Below, one piece after another: positions 8,475 through 16,149 of a stretch of DNA of 37,035 nt. Source of the DNA: CAZEVY01 sp964515555 (GTDB taxonomy: Bacteria > Acidobacteriota > Terriglobia > Bryobacterales > Bryobacteraceae). Below the pieces are notes generated by a model that was not told the DNA's origin, did no database searches, and saw nothing but the letters and a program-made list of their open reading frames with translations. The DNA lies in the NCBI GenBank assembly GCA_964515555.1, contig CAZEVY010000047.1, positions 1 through 37,035 of the forward strand, written 5' to 3'. The position numbers and the translations under genes were made by a program. Positions within the stretch are counted from its first letter, which is position 1, and every line of letters starts with the position of its first letter.

Positions 8475-8564
8475 CTAATCGGCCGCTCCGACGCCCGCGA
8501 GAATCTCCGCGAGCGCGAGGTACTCTTCGACGGGTATCAGCGCAGCCGTTGGCACCGCTTGCAT
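8475..8564 (-). pseudogene. Remnant of a Uma2-like endonuclease gene (N-terminus only)
   Basis: The minus strand reads a 29-codon frame beginning MQAVPTAALIPVEEYLALAE and stopping at 8475. The PTAALIPVEEYL start resembles the first residues of Uma2-family (DUF820) nuclease-fold proteins, normally about 190 residues. Nothing of the PD-(D/E)XK core follows. GAGG lies 10 nt before the ATG. It looks like what is left after a deletion, although a tiny peptide gene or chance cannot be excluded. Confidence 0.3.
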
Positions 8565-8636
8565 TGTAAATAATCCTCGGTAAAACCTTCACAACGCAAA
8601 CTGAAACGGATTGCGCGTCCGTACATCTAATCGAGT

Positions 8637-9725
8637 GTGGAAGTGATGCCGTTTCCGCCCAAACGGCCGATGCAGGCGATGTTCAACGCGCGCGTCGTTC
8701 GCGCGGGGCGGAGGATGACCATGCTGAAAAATCTCGGAGACCTGAGAAAAGCGCTGGCGAGCCGGGTGGTGGGGCAACCCAAGGCCGTCGACCAGATCGC
8801 GCCGTACGTGGAGACGTTCCAGGCGGGACTTGCGCCCGAGGGCCGTCCCGCGGGAGTGTTCCTGCTGCTCGGCCCGAGCGGTACCGGAAAGACGCGCACC
8901 GTCGAGTCGCTGGCCGAGGTTCTTCACGGCAGCGAGAAGAGCCTCGTCAAGATCGACTGCGGCGAATTTCAGATGGATCACGAGGTCGCCAAGCTCATCG
9001 GCGCGCCGCCGGGATACCTGGGCCATCGCGAGACGCGGCCCGTGCTGACGCAGCAGAGCCTGAACGACGCCGCCAGCAAGGACTGCGGACTGTCGCTGGT
9101 CCTGTTCGACGAGATCGAGAAGGCCGCGCCCTCACTGAGCCGCCTGCTGCTTGGACTGCTCGACAAGGGCACGCTGCGGCTGGGCGACAACTCGGCGGTG
9201 AACTTCGAGCACAGCATGATCTTCCTGACCAGCAATCTCGGGTCGGGCGAAATGCTCAGCGCGCTGCGGCCGGAGTTCGGTTTCGGCGCCTCGGGCGCTC
9301 CCGTCGACAGCATCGACCGTCAACTGGAGAGCATCGGCGTGCGCGCGCTGCGCAAGCGGTTTTCACCGGAGTTCGTGAATCGCATCGACGCGGTGATCAC
9401 CTATCAGCCTCTCGGCGAGAAGGCGCTGGGCGAGATACTCGACCTCCAGATCGCCGACCTGGAGCGTCATCTCCGCCGGCGGCTCGCCGAGCCGCTGTTT
9501 CACCTGGACCTGACCCGGGGGACGCGGCGCTTCCTGCTGCGGCAGGGCGTGAGCGCCGAGTATGGTGCGCGCGAGCTTAAGCGCACCATCCAGCGCCACC
9601 TGATGCAGCCGCTCGCGTCGCTGATCGCCAACGGTCATCTCGACCCCGGCGCCAGCGTCCACATCGAGGTGGCGACCACCGGCGACCGGCTCGACATTCA
9701 GGCCGTACGCTCGATGGCGGCCTGA
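8637..9725 (+). CDS. Stand-alone AAA+ ATPase resembling the ClpB/ClpA D2 module
   Basis: This 362-residue protein is a single Clp/Hsp100-type AAA+ module. It has Walker A GPSGTGKT (79-86), a pore-loop segment GAPPGYLGHRE, Walker B LVLFDEIEKA, a sensor-1 TSNLG, the arginine-finger region FSPEFVNRID and a D2 small domain with sensor-2 GARELKR. It lacks the Clp N-domain, the D1 ring and the coiled-coil middle domain of ClpB, and I see no IGF-type loop for ClpP docking. It may be a minimal unfoldase or remodelling factor. The start could be GTG 8637, GTG 8643 or ATG 8646. TCTAAT lies 5 nt before GTG 8637, and no strong ribosome binding site is seen. It appears monocistronic. Confidence 0.88.
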   Translation: MEVMPFPPKRPMQAMFNARVVRAGRRMTMLKNLGDLRKALASRVVGQPKAVDQIAPYVETFQAGLAPEGRPAGVFLLLGPSGTGKTRTVESLAEVLHGSEKSLVKIDCGEFQMDHEVAKLIGAPPGYLGHRETRPVLTQQSLNDAASKDCGLSLVLFDEIEKAAPSLSRLLLGLLDKGTLRLGDNSAVNFEHSMIFLTSNLGSGEMLSALRPEFGFGASGAPVDSIDRQLESIGVRALRKRFSPEFVNRIDAVITYQPLGEKALGEILDLQIADLERHLRRRLAEPLFHLDLTRGTRRFLLRQGVSAEYGARELKRTIQRHLMQPLASLIANGHLDPGASVHIEVATTGDRLDIQAVRSMAA

Positions 9726-9752
9726 TCCCGCGCCGGGGCGGCGGACCGGTAG

Positions 9753-9758
9753 TATACT
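9753..9758 (+). promoter_or_regulatory. -10 element for the enolase-superfamily gene pair
   Basis: TATACT matches the -10 consensus at 5 of 6 positions and ends 6 nt before the ATG at 9765, with no Shine-Dalgarno sequence between them. A leaderless mRNA is the simplest reading. Confidence 0.45.
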
Positions 9759-9764
9759 TCGCCC

Positions 9765-10844
9765 ATGCCCGACGATCCGCTCGCGATTCGCGATCTCCGC
9801 GTCTGGCCGCTGGCAGAACCGGCCTCCGGAAGACGCTACACGGTCCTCAAGCTGACCGCGAGGAACGGCCTCGCCGGCTGGGGCGAGTGCGGCCCGATCG
9901 GCGCGCGGGACCTGGCCGCCGCGCGCAGCGCCGTCGCCGACCAACCCGCGACTGCGTTCGAACCCGTGCGCCGCAGGCTTCTCGCGACGCCAGCGCTCGA
10001 AGCCGGCGTCGTCATGGCGATGCTCGACCTCGCCGCGCGCCACGCCAAGGCGCCGCTCTACCAGTTCCTCGGTGGGCCGACGCGGTTCAAGGCGCGCGCC
10101 CTCGCGCCGCTGGCGGGCGACACCGACCAGGCTCTCCTGGCGTCGCTCGACCGCGCCCGCGCCGCCGGCCATCGAGCCTTCTCGGCGCCCGTGCCGATCG
10201 GAACCTTCCCCAATCAGGGGCAGGCCTTCGTGCTGCGCGCCCGTGCCCGTCTCGACGCGCTTCGCAAAGCCGCGGGCCCGGCCGCCGACTTCGTCCTCGA
10301 TGGCGGCGGCTCGCTGACCACGGGCGACGCGGCGATGCTTGCCGAGGCCTTCGAGCGATCCCGCCTGCTGTGGTTCGACGAACCGTGCGCGACGGCCGGG
10401 CTCGGCGCGCTGCGCAAGGTCGCCGGCGAGAACGTCACGCCCATCGCCTTCGGACGCGCGATCGACGACGCGGCCGGCTTCCACGACCTGCTGCGCGAGG
10501 AGGCCGCCGACCTGCTGCGGCCGTCGCTGGCGCGCCACAGCCTGGTGAGCATCCGCAAGCTGGCGGCGACGGCCGAGACCTATTACGTCGCGGTGGCGCC
10601 GTATCACGACGGCGGCCCGATTGCGACGGCGGCCGCGCTCCATCTCGGCGCCAGCCTGCCGAACTTCTTCATCCAGCAGATTCCTCTGCCCGCCGACCCG
10701 GCCGACCGCGCCATGCGCGCGGCCATCGCCGGGGCGCCGATCGAGCGCGTCGCCGAGGGCTTCGCCGCTCTGCCCACCGGCCCGGGACTCGGCATCGACG
10801 TGGACGAGAAAGCACTGGAGAAATACAGGGAGCGTGCCGCATGA
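9765..10844 (+). CDS. Mandelate racemase/muconate lactonizing enzyme-like protein with a degenerate active site
   Basis: This 359-residue protein has the two-part enolase-superfamily fold: an N-terminal capping domain (to about 115) and a TIM-barrel. The AMLDLAARHAKAPLYQFLGG stretch is a family hallmark. Two metal-ligand positions are kept, D179 in VLDGGG and E206 in FDEPC. The third, normally GER, reads FGRA at 229-232, so the Glu is missing. The usual KxK lysines are replaced (AFSAPVP), and the Asp of the DxxxxGG strand reads as Ser. It may be an inactive homologue or do different chemistry. It overlaps the next gene, an apparently intact relative, by 4 bp (ATGA), so the two proteins may work together. 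Confidence 0.87.
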   Translation: MPDDPLAIRDLRVWPLAEPASGRRYTVLKLTARNGLAGWGECGPIGARDLAAARSAVADQPATAFEPVRRRLLATPALEAGVVMAMLDLAARHAKAPLYQFLGGPTRFKARALAPLAGDTDQALLASLDRARAAGHRAFSAPVPIGTFPNQGQAFVLRARARLDALRKAAGPAADFVLDGGGSLTTGDAAMLAEAFERSRLLWFDEPCATAGLGALRKVAGENVTPIAFGRAIDDAAGFHDLLREEAADLLRPSLARHSLVSIRKLAATAETYYVAVAPYHDGGPIATAAALHLGASLPNFFIQQIPLPADPADRAMRAAIAGAPIERVAEGFAALPTGPGLGIDVDEKALEKYRERAA

Positions 10845-12109
10845 ATCGCCGGGACTTCTTCGGAATCTGTGGATGCGTCTTCGCGCAAGGCTCCGCGCCG
10901 AGACCGCTGGGCGCCGACGCCTTCGAGCGGGTCGGCACCAGGATTCGCGTGACCAACATGAAGGTCTTCGGGGTCTCGCTGACGCCCGACTCCGACCGCC
11001 CCTACGTCTTCGTGAAACTGGAGACCAACACGGGCGTCGTCGGCTGGGGCGAGGCGACGCTCGAGGGCAAGGCCGGCGCCGTGATCGCGTGTGTGAACGA
11101 CTTCCGCGAATTCATCGTCGGCTGCGATCCCATGCAGGTGGAGCATCACTGGCAGTCGATGTACGTGCATAGTTTCTACCGCGCCGGACCGGTGATGGGC
11201 TCGGCCATCTCCGGGATCGACCAGGCGCTGTGGGACATCCGCGGCAAGGCAATGGGGCTGCCGGTTTACAAGCTGCTCGGCGGGCCGATGGACGAACGCG
11301 GGGTGCGCGGCTACTACCACGTCGGCGGCGCGAACCTGGAGCAGCTGCGTCAGGTGCGCGAATCGGCCGCGCGGCTGGGCATCACGTGCTTCAAGAGCGG
11401 CCTGCCGGGCTACTACGAGTGGATCGGCACGCGCGAGGCGGTCGACCGCGCGCTCGCCCGCATGCGCATGCTGCGCGAGGGCCTGGGACCGGATATCGAC
11501 ATCGGCGTCGACTTCCATGCCAAGACCAGCCCCGCGGTGGCGTCGATTCTCGTGAAGGAAGTGGAGCCGCTCCACCTGCTGTTCATCGAGGAGCCGTGCC
11601 CGCCGGAGAACGTGAAGGCCATGGCGCGCATCGCGCGGCGCTCGACGACTCCGATCGCGACCGGCGAACGGCTGGTGGCGTCCTACTCCTGCCGCGAGCT
11701 GATCGAGCTGGGGGTGGCGGACATTTTGCAGGTCGACATCAACCACGTCGGCGGAATCACGGCGCTATGGAAGGTCGCGGCCATGGCGGAGGCGAGCGGG
11801 GTGTCGATGGCGCCGCACGCCTGCGAGGGGCCCATCGGCGGGCTGGCGACGGTGCACGTGGACGCGGCCACGCCGAATTTTCTGGTGCAGGAGATTTGCA
11901 GCGGAGTGGAACCGCAGATGAAGGAGAAGGTGTGGGAGGAGTGGCTCGGCTTCCCCGCCATGCGCATGGTGAACGGGCGCTTCCCGCTGCCGGAGAAGCC
12001 CGGCCTGGGATTCGACCTGTCGGAGGAGGCGCTGAAGAAGTATCCATTCGGCGGCACGCGTCCCATGGCGCGCGTGTTTCACGAGGACGGGTCGGTCGCC
12101 GCGTGGTGA
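10841..12109 (+). CDS. Enolase-superfamily dehydratase (D-galactonate dehydratase-like), exported
   Basis: This 422-residue mandelate racemase/muconate lactonizing enzyme family protein looks catalytically complete. Metal ligands are D224 (VDFH), E250 (IEEP) and E276 (TGERL). D299 in VDINHVGGI and H326 in PHACEGPIG form the general acid/base dyad seen in galactonate-dehydratase relatives. Such enzymes abstract the proton alpha to a sugar-acid carboxylate and lose water; the true substrate cannot be read from sequence. The N-terminus MNRRDFFGICGC has a twin-arginine motif, so the protein may be exported folded. The hydrophobic stretch is short. Translation is coupled to the preceding degenerate homologue. 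Confidence 0.9.
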   Translation: MNRRDFFGICGCVFAQGSAPRPLGADAFERVGTRIRVTNMKVFGVSLTPDSDRPYVFVKLETNTGVVGWGEATLEGKAGAVIACVNDFREFIVGCDPMQVEHHWQSMYVHSFYRAGPVMGSAISGIDQALWDIRGKAMGLPVYKLLGGPMDERGVRGYYHVGGANLEQLRQVRESAARLGITCFKSGLPGYYEWIGTREAVDRALARMRMLREGLGPDIDIGVDFHAKTSPAVASILVKEVEPLHLLFIEEPCPPENVKAMARIARRSTTPIATGERLVASYSCRELIELGVADILQVDINHVGGITALWKVAAMAEASGVSMAPHACEGPIGGLATVHVDAATPNFLVQEICSGVEPQMKEKVWEEWLGFPAMRMVNGRFPLPEKPGLGFDLSEEALKKYPFGGTRPMARVFHEDGSVAAW

Positions 12110-12187
12110 TGTACGCGCCGGTTGGCGGATACGCGCTCGCCTACGATAGTGTCACGAGCGTGTAATCCACTTGCCGGCGAGCGGCGT

Positions 12188-12193
12188 CATAAT
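12188..12193 (+). promoter_or_regulatory. -10-like element for the TIGR03437 protein gene
   Basis: CATAAT, embedded in an AT-rich patch, ends 6 nt before the GTG at 12200, with no ribosome binding site. The 12110-12187 spacer holds a 6-bp inverted repeat (CGCTCG at 12134-12139, CGAGCG at 12155-12160) that might end the upstream operon. Confidence 0.35.
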
Positions 12194-12199
12194 ATATCG

Positions 12200-14671
12200 G
12201 TGCGCGTCGGCCTGCTTGCCGCCCTGATTCCTTGCGCCCTGGCGCAGACGCCCTCGCTCGCTCCGTCGGTGAATCCGCGCGGAGTCGTCAACGCCTTTAC
12301 GCTGCAACCGGCGCCGTCGCGAGTCGGACAGGGAGGCGTGATCCACATCAACGGGCTGAATCTCGGCCCGCCCGGCGGTGTCAAGGCGACCGGCGCCCCG
12401 CTCCCGACGCGGCTGGCCGACCCCGAGATCGAAGTGCTCATCAACAACGCGCCGGCGCCGCTGTTCTCCGCCGATCCGGCGCGCATCGTCGCGCAGGTCC
12501 CCTGGGAGACTCCGCCGGGACTGGCGACCGTCGTCGTCCGCCGCGGCGAGCTGCGCAGCCGTCCGGCGCGGATTCAGGTGGAGGCCCTCGTGCCGTCGCT
12601 TGCGACCAGCGACGACCGCGGGTTCGGAGAGATTCGGGCCACGCCCGCCGGCGCGCGCCTCCGCTTCAGCGCCACCGGACTCGGCGCGACCGACCCCCGA
12701 CTCGACTCCGGAGCGGCGGGCCCCGCCGACCCGCTCGTGGCGCCGCGGGTGAACGTGCGCGCCTACATCAACGGCCTGCCGGCGAACGCGGCCGCGGCCG
12801 CATCGCCGGAGCGCGTCGGCGAGTTCGACGTGTCGATCGACGCCGTCGCCATGGCTGAGCCGGGCGACGTGGTGGAGCTGATCGCGGGCAACCAGGCGGC
12901 GAATCGCACGACGCTCGGTTCGATCGCGAGACCACAGGTACAGTTCCTGCCGCTCGCAGAGGGGACCCCGGAGATTCGCGCCCTTAGCGATTCCGACCTC
13001 CGCGGCAATTACGCGGTTGCCAACGCCGCCCGCGACGAGAACGGCTGCTACGCGTCATTCGTCGCCGATTTCGGGCGCCGGGCGCTGACGCCGGTGGCCG
13101 GGTGCCTGACGTCGGCGAACCGCAACGCGGTCACTCCGGTAGTGACGCCGGCCGGATCGCCGGCGCTGGCGGCGCTCGCCGGTCCGTTCGAAGGCGAGGC
13201 GTCGAATCTCAGCTCGAAGGTGGTGCTTTTCAATCCCGCTCAGGCCGCCGCGAGGAACGTCGACCTGCCGGCGGGAGCGGCGAACTTGGCCGGGGGGGCG
13301 AACGGGAACATCAACGCGATCGTGCCCGGCGATCCGCCGCGCACGCTGGGGATCGACATTCAGAGTGGCGAGGTCGCCGAGTTGCAGCCGGCGGCGAATC
13401 CGGGTCAGGGGGGCGCGACTCCGAACTTCGCCAATCTCACGGTGGACATCGACGGGCTCAAGACGATCCTGGTCCGACCGGCGCAGTGGGGTCCGAACGT
13501 CTTCGTCGCCGTCGTCGGCGACGACGCGCGGAAGCCGACGCGCGCGAAGGTGGCGCTGCTCAATCCGCGCGGTGAGGTGCTTTCGAGCTACGACTTCCCG
13601 TCCGGATGGCTGCCGCTGATTCCGCCGGAGCCGCAGGCGGCCGCGCCGGCGCCCGCGCCGGGCACGCCGACGACTCCGCCGCGTCCCGGAACGCCCACCC
13701 AGCCCGCGCCGGGCACGCCGCCGCAGCCCACGCAGCCCGTGCAACCCGCGCAACGGGCGCTGCCGTTCCTCGCCGACGCACAGTCGCGCTCGTTGTTTGT
13801 GCTGGCGGCGGGCGACTCGGCGCACGCGCTCCTCCAGTTTCAGGGGACCGAGCTCGAATGGCGGACGCATCCGTTTCCCGAGGGCTGGTACGCGACGGCG
13901 TGCACCTCGGCCGTCACGCTCTTCAATCTCGACCTCGCGCGACGTGTCGCGCTGCTGGGGTCGCGCACGCTGGAGACGGCGGCGAAGAGTCCGTGTCCGG
14001 CGGAAGGGTTCCTGCTGTTCGACCGCGAGACGCAGCGCGTGACGGCGACGCCGCTGCCGGGCGCCGGGCAGTTGAACGCCGCCACGCCGCGCGACCTGAA
14101 CGATTACATCTTCGGCAGCAACACCGACCCGGCCAATCGCGGACAGGCCGACACTTTGTACGTGCTCGACGGCGTGTCGGCGGCGGTCTTCCGCATCGAC
14201 CTGCCGCAGGGCGCGGCGTCGTTCGGCGCGCTGACGGCGATTCCATCGATGAACGCGCTCGCCGGCCCGGCGACGAGTCGCAATCCGGGCGACGCCGGCT
14301 TCGTGCTGTTCGAGCTGGACCGCGAGTCGGCGCGACTGCTGCCGGCGCCGGGCGATTTCGCCGCGTTCACCATGGCGGGGATTTTCGAGACGACGCGCAA
14401 GCTGGTGGCGCGCGGAACCAAGACCGGGAACACCGGATCGCAGTACATCGTCTACGACCTTGCCGCCGACGATCTGGCGATCGTGCCGAATCCCGAGGGC
14501 GTCGCGTTTGTCGGCCAGGCGCCGGTTGTGCCCGCGTCGCCGACGGAACCCCGCCCCGCCGCGCCCGTGCCCTTGATCCAGAACGTGAACCTGCGGAGCA
14601 ACTTCATCACGACGATCGGCTACAACGCGGACCGCAAGCAGATCGGTCTGATCGCGCTCAAGGTCCCGTAG
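12200..14671 (+). CDS. Secreted protein with an acidobacterial TIGR03437-type domain
   Basis: This 823-residue secreted protein starts MRVGLLAALIPCALAQ, a clean signal peptide; I chose GTG 12200 because it places this peptide at the N-terminus. Residues about 30-230 resemble the TIGR03437 domain: a VIHINGLNLGP start, then LPTRL, an NNAPAPLF segment and IVAQVPWETPPG. This domain is found mostly in Acidobacteria and has no proven role. A Pro/Thr/Gln-rich linker with repeated GTP units spans about 475-515. The C-terminal part has regularly spaced beta strands suggesting a propeller or sandwich. A role in surface or matrix attachment is a guess. Confidence 0.83.
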   Translation: MRVGLLAALIPCALAQTPSLAPSVNPRGVVNAFTLQPAPSRVGQGGVIHINGLNLGPPGGVKATGAPLPTRLADPEIEVLINNAPAPLFSADPARIVAQVPWETPPGLATVVVRRGELRSRPARIQVEALVPSLATSDDRGFGEIRATPAGARLRFSATGLGATDPRLDSGAAGPADPLVAPRVNVRAYINGLPANAAAAASPERVGEFDVSIDAVAMAEPGDVVELIAGNQAANRTTLGSIARPQVQFLPLAEGTPEIRALSDSDLRGNYAVANAARDENGCYASFVADFGRRALTPVAGCLTSANRNAVTPVVTPAGSPALAALAGPFEGEASNLSSKVVLFNPAQAAARNVDLPAGAANLAGGANGNINAIVPGDPPRTLGIDIQSGEVAELQPAANPGQGGATPNFANLTVDIDGLKTILVRPAQWGPNVFVAVVGDDARKPTRAKVALLNPRGEVLSSYDFPSGWLPLIPPEPQAAAPAPAPGTPTTPPRPGTPTQPAPGTPPQPTQPVQPAQRALPFLADAQSRSLFVLAAGDSAHALLQFQGTELEWRTHPFPEGWYATACTSAVTLFNLDLARRVALLGSRTLETAAKSPCPAEGFLLFDRETQRVTATPLPGAGQLNAATPRDLNDYIFGSNTDPANRGQADTLYVLDGVSAAVFRIDLPQGAASFGALTAIPSMNALAGPATSRNPGDAGFVLFELDRESARLLPAPGDFAAFTMAGIFETTRKLVARGTKTGNTGSQYIVYDLAADDLAIVPNPEGVAFVGQAPVVPASPTEPRPAAPVPLIQNVNLRSNFITTIGYNADRKQIGLIALKVP

Positions 14672-14690
14672 GCGCCCGGCTCGCCGCGAT

Positions 14691-14719
14691 CGAAGCCGTT
14701 CCGGGCGGTCGCGGTTTCG
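14691..14719. terminator. Possible bidirectional hairpin between convergent genes
   Basis: CGAAGCCG (14691-14698) pairs with CGGTTTCG (14712-14719), one G-U pair included, with a 13-nt loop. It sits in the 51-bp gap between the convergent TIGR03437 and aminotransferase genes. There is no U-tract, so this is only a weak candidate. Confidence 0.25.
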
Positions 14720-14722
14720 AGG

Positions 14723-15883
14723 CTAACCCGCGATGAACTTCCGGATGCGCTCGACCGCCGCCATCAGATTCTCCAGCGAATTCGCGTAGCTGAAGCGCAG
14801 GTAGCCCTCGCCGAAGGCGCCGAAGCAGGCGCCGTTCAGGCACGCGACACCCGCATCGTAGAGCAGCCGGTCGGCGAGCTCCTTGGAGGGAATGCCCGTG
14901 CCGGTTACGTTCGGGAACGCGTAGAAGGCGCCCTCGGGGACGCGGCAGCGGAAGCCGGGGATGGTATTCAGCCCCGCGCAGAAGGCGTCGCGGCGGCGGC
15001 GAAACTCGGCGACCATCTTCTCCACGTCGTCCTGCGGGCCGTCGATGGCGGCGATGCCGGCGCGCTGCGTGAAGCTGGCGGTGCAGGAGTTGGAGTTCAC
15101 CATCAGCTTGTTGACGGCGTCGACCAGCCAGGCCGGCATCACGCCGTAGCCCATGCGCCAGCCCGTCATCGCGTAGGTCTTCGAGAAGCCGTCGAGAATG
15201 ATGGTCTTCTCCAGCATTCCGGGAAACGACGTGATCGAAACCGGCGCGCCCCCGTAGCAGATGCGCGAGTAGATCTCGTCGGACAGCACGATCAGGTCGC
15301 GATCGCGGACCATCGCGGCGATCTCGGCGATGTCCTCCGGCGGAATCACGCCGCCGGTGGGATTCTGCGGCGAATTCAGCACCAGCATTTTCGTCTTCGC
15401 GCTCAGGCGGTCGCGCAGGACGTTCAGGTCGAACGAGAAGCCGCGATCCTCCACCAGCGGGATCGGCACGGGCGTCGCCCCGAGGAACCGCACCATCGAT
15501 TCGTAGATCGGAAAGCCGGGGTCGGGGTAGATGACTTCGTCACCGGGCTCGATGAGCGCCAGAATCGGGAAAAAGATAATCGGCTTGCCGCCGGGGACCA
15601 CCGCCACGTGCTCGGGTCCGACCGAGATCCCGCGCGTGCGCGAGACATACGCGGCGATCGACTGGCGCAGCTCGGGCAGCCCCTGAGTGGGGCCGTAGTG
15701 GGTCCAGCCCTCGTCGAGCGCCTTCTTGGCGGCGGCGACGACGTTGGCGGGCGTGTCGAAATCCGGCTCGCCGATCTCCAGGTGAATGATGCTGCGGCCC
15801 TGGGCCTCCAGCGCGCGCGCCTTCACCAGCACCTCGAAGGCGGTCTCGATTCCGATACGGCTCATGCGTTCGGCAAGCTTCAT
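14723..15883 (-). CDS. PLP-dependent class I/II aminotransferase (aspartate aminotransferase-like)
   Basis: This 386-residue fold-type I aminotransferase transfers an amino group between an amino acid and a 2-oxo acid using pyridoxal phosphate. The PLP lysine is K235 in DGFSKTYAMTGWRMGY. Other family marks are LEIGEPDFDTP near the start, HYGPTQGLPELR, SPQNPTGG, SDEIYSRICY and a C-terminal arginine in YLRFSYA that binds the substrate carboxylate. Length and motifs fit the Igamma aspartate/aromatic aminotransferases; the exact substrate is not clear. The start at 15883 overlaps the stop of the DUF35 gene by 4 bp, so it is the third gene of a thiolase-DUF35-aminotransferase operon. Confidence 0.93.
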   Translation of the reverse strand: MKLAERMSRIGIETAFEVLVKARALEAQGRSIIHLEIGEPDFDTPANVVAAAKKALDEGWTHYGPTQGLPELRQSIAAYVSRTRGISVGPEHVAVVPGGKPIIFFPILALIEPGDEVIYPDPGFPIYESMVRFLGATPVPIPLVEDRGFSFDLNVLRDRLSAKTKMLVLNSPQNPTGGVIPPEDIAEIAAMVRDRDLIVLSDEIYSRICYGGAPVSITSFPGMLEKTIILDGFSKTYAMTGWRMGYGVMPAWLVDAVNKLMVNSNSCTASFTQRAGIAAIDGPQDDVEKMVAEFRRRRDAFCAGLNTIPGFRCRVPEGAFYAFPNVTGTGIPSKELADRLLYDAGVACLNGACFGAFGEGYLRFSYANSLENLMAAVERIRKFIAG

Positions 15884-16098
15884 CGACTCTCCTCTTTGCG
15901 GAACATGGGGACTCCGTCGCGGCGGCCCTCGGAGACGACGCGGTCGCCGATCGCGACGCGATCGCCCGAGATGCGCGCGGTGAGGCGGCCGCCCTCGTCG
16001 AGCGCGACGATGGCGATCTGGTAGGGCGCTTCGGCGACGTACTTTTCGGGCGCCGAGTGGACGACCGTCTCGGTGTACACCACGCCGCGCTGGCTCAT
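15880..16098 (-). CDS. Short DUF35-type OB-fold protein (thiolase partner)
   Basis: This 72-residue protein matches the C-terminal OB-fold of DUF35 proteins: RGVVYTETVVHSAPEKY, APYQIAIVALDEGGRLTARI and a terminal DGVPMFR. Full DUF35 proteins also have an N-terminal zinc ribbon and form complexes with thiolases, guiding acyl-CoA substrates. Its position between a SCP2-type thiolase and an aminotransferase, overlapping the latter by 4 bp, fits that role. I chose ATG 16098 because GGAAGAG lies 6 nt before it; GTG 16125 is an alternative adding nine residues. The zinc ribbon is absent from this frame, although a CxxCG motif can be read in a neighbouring frame just upstream. Confidence 0.75.
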   Translation of the reverse strand: MSQRGVVYTETVVHSAPEKYVAEAPYQIAIVALDEGGRLTARISGDRVAIGDRVVSEGRRDGVPMFRKEESR

Positions 16099-16149
16099 GC
16101 GGCGCTCTTCCGCCACACCGCGCACAACGCAGCGGGGCGCGGGTGTTGA

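Noticed and set aside
12115..12127. The 12-base CGCCGGTTGGCG palindrome, which also occurs at about 27016, as a dispersed repeat
   Set aside because: Two copies of a short GC-rich palindrome are expected by chance at this base composition; flanks do not match.
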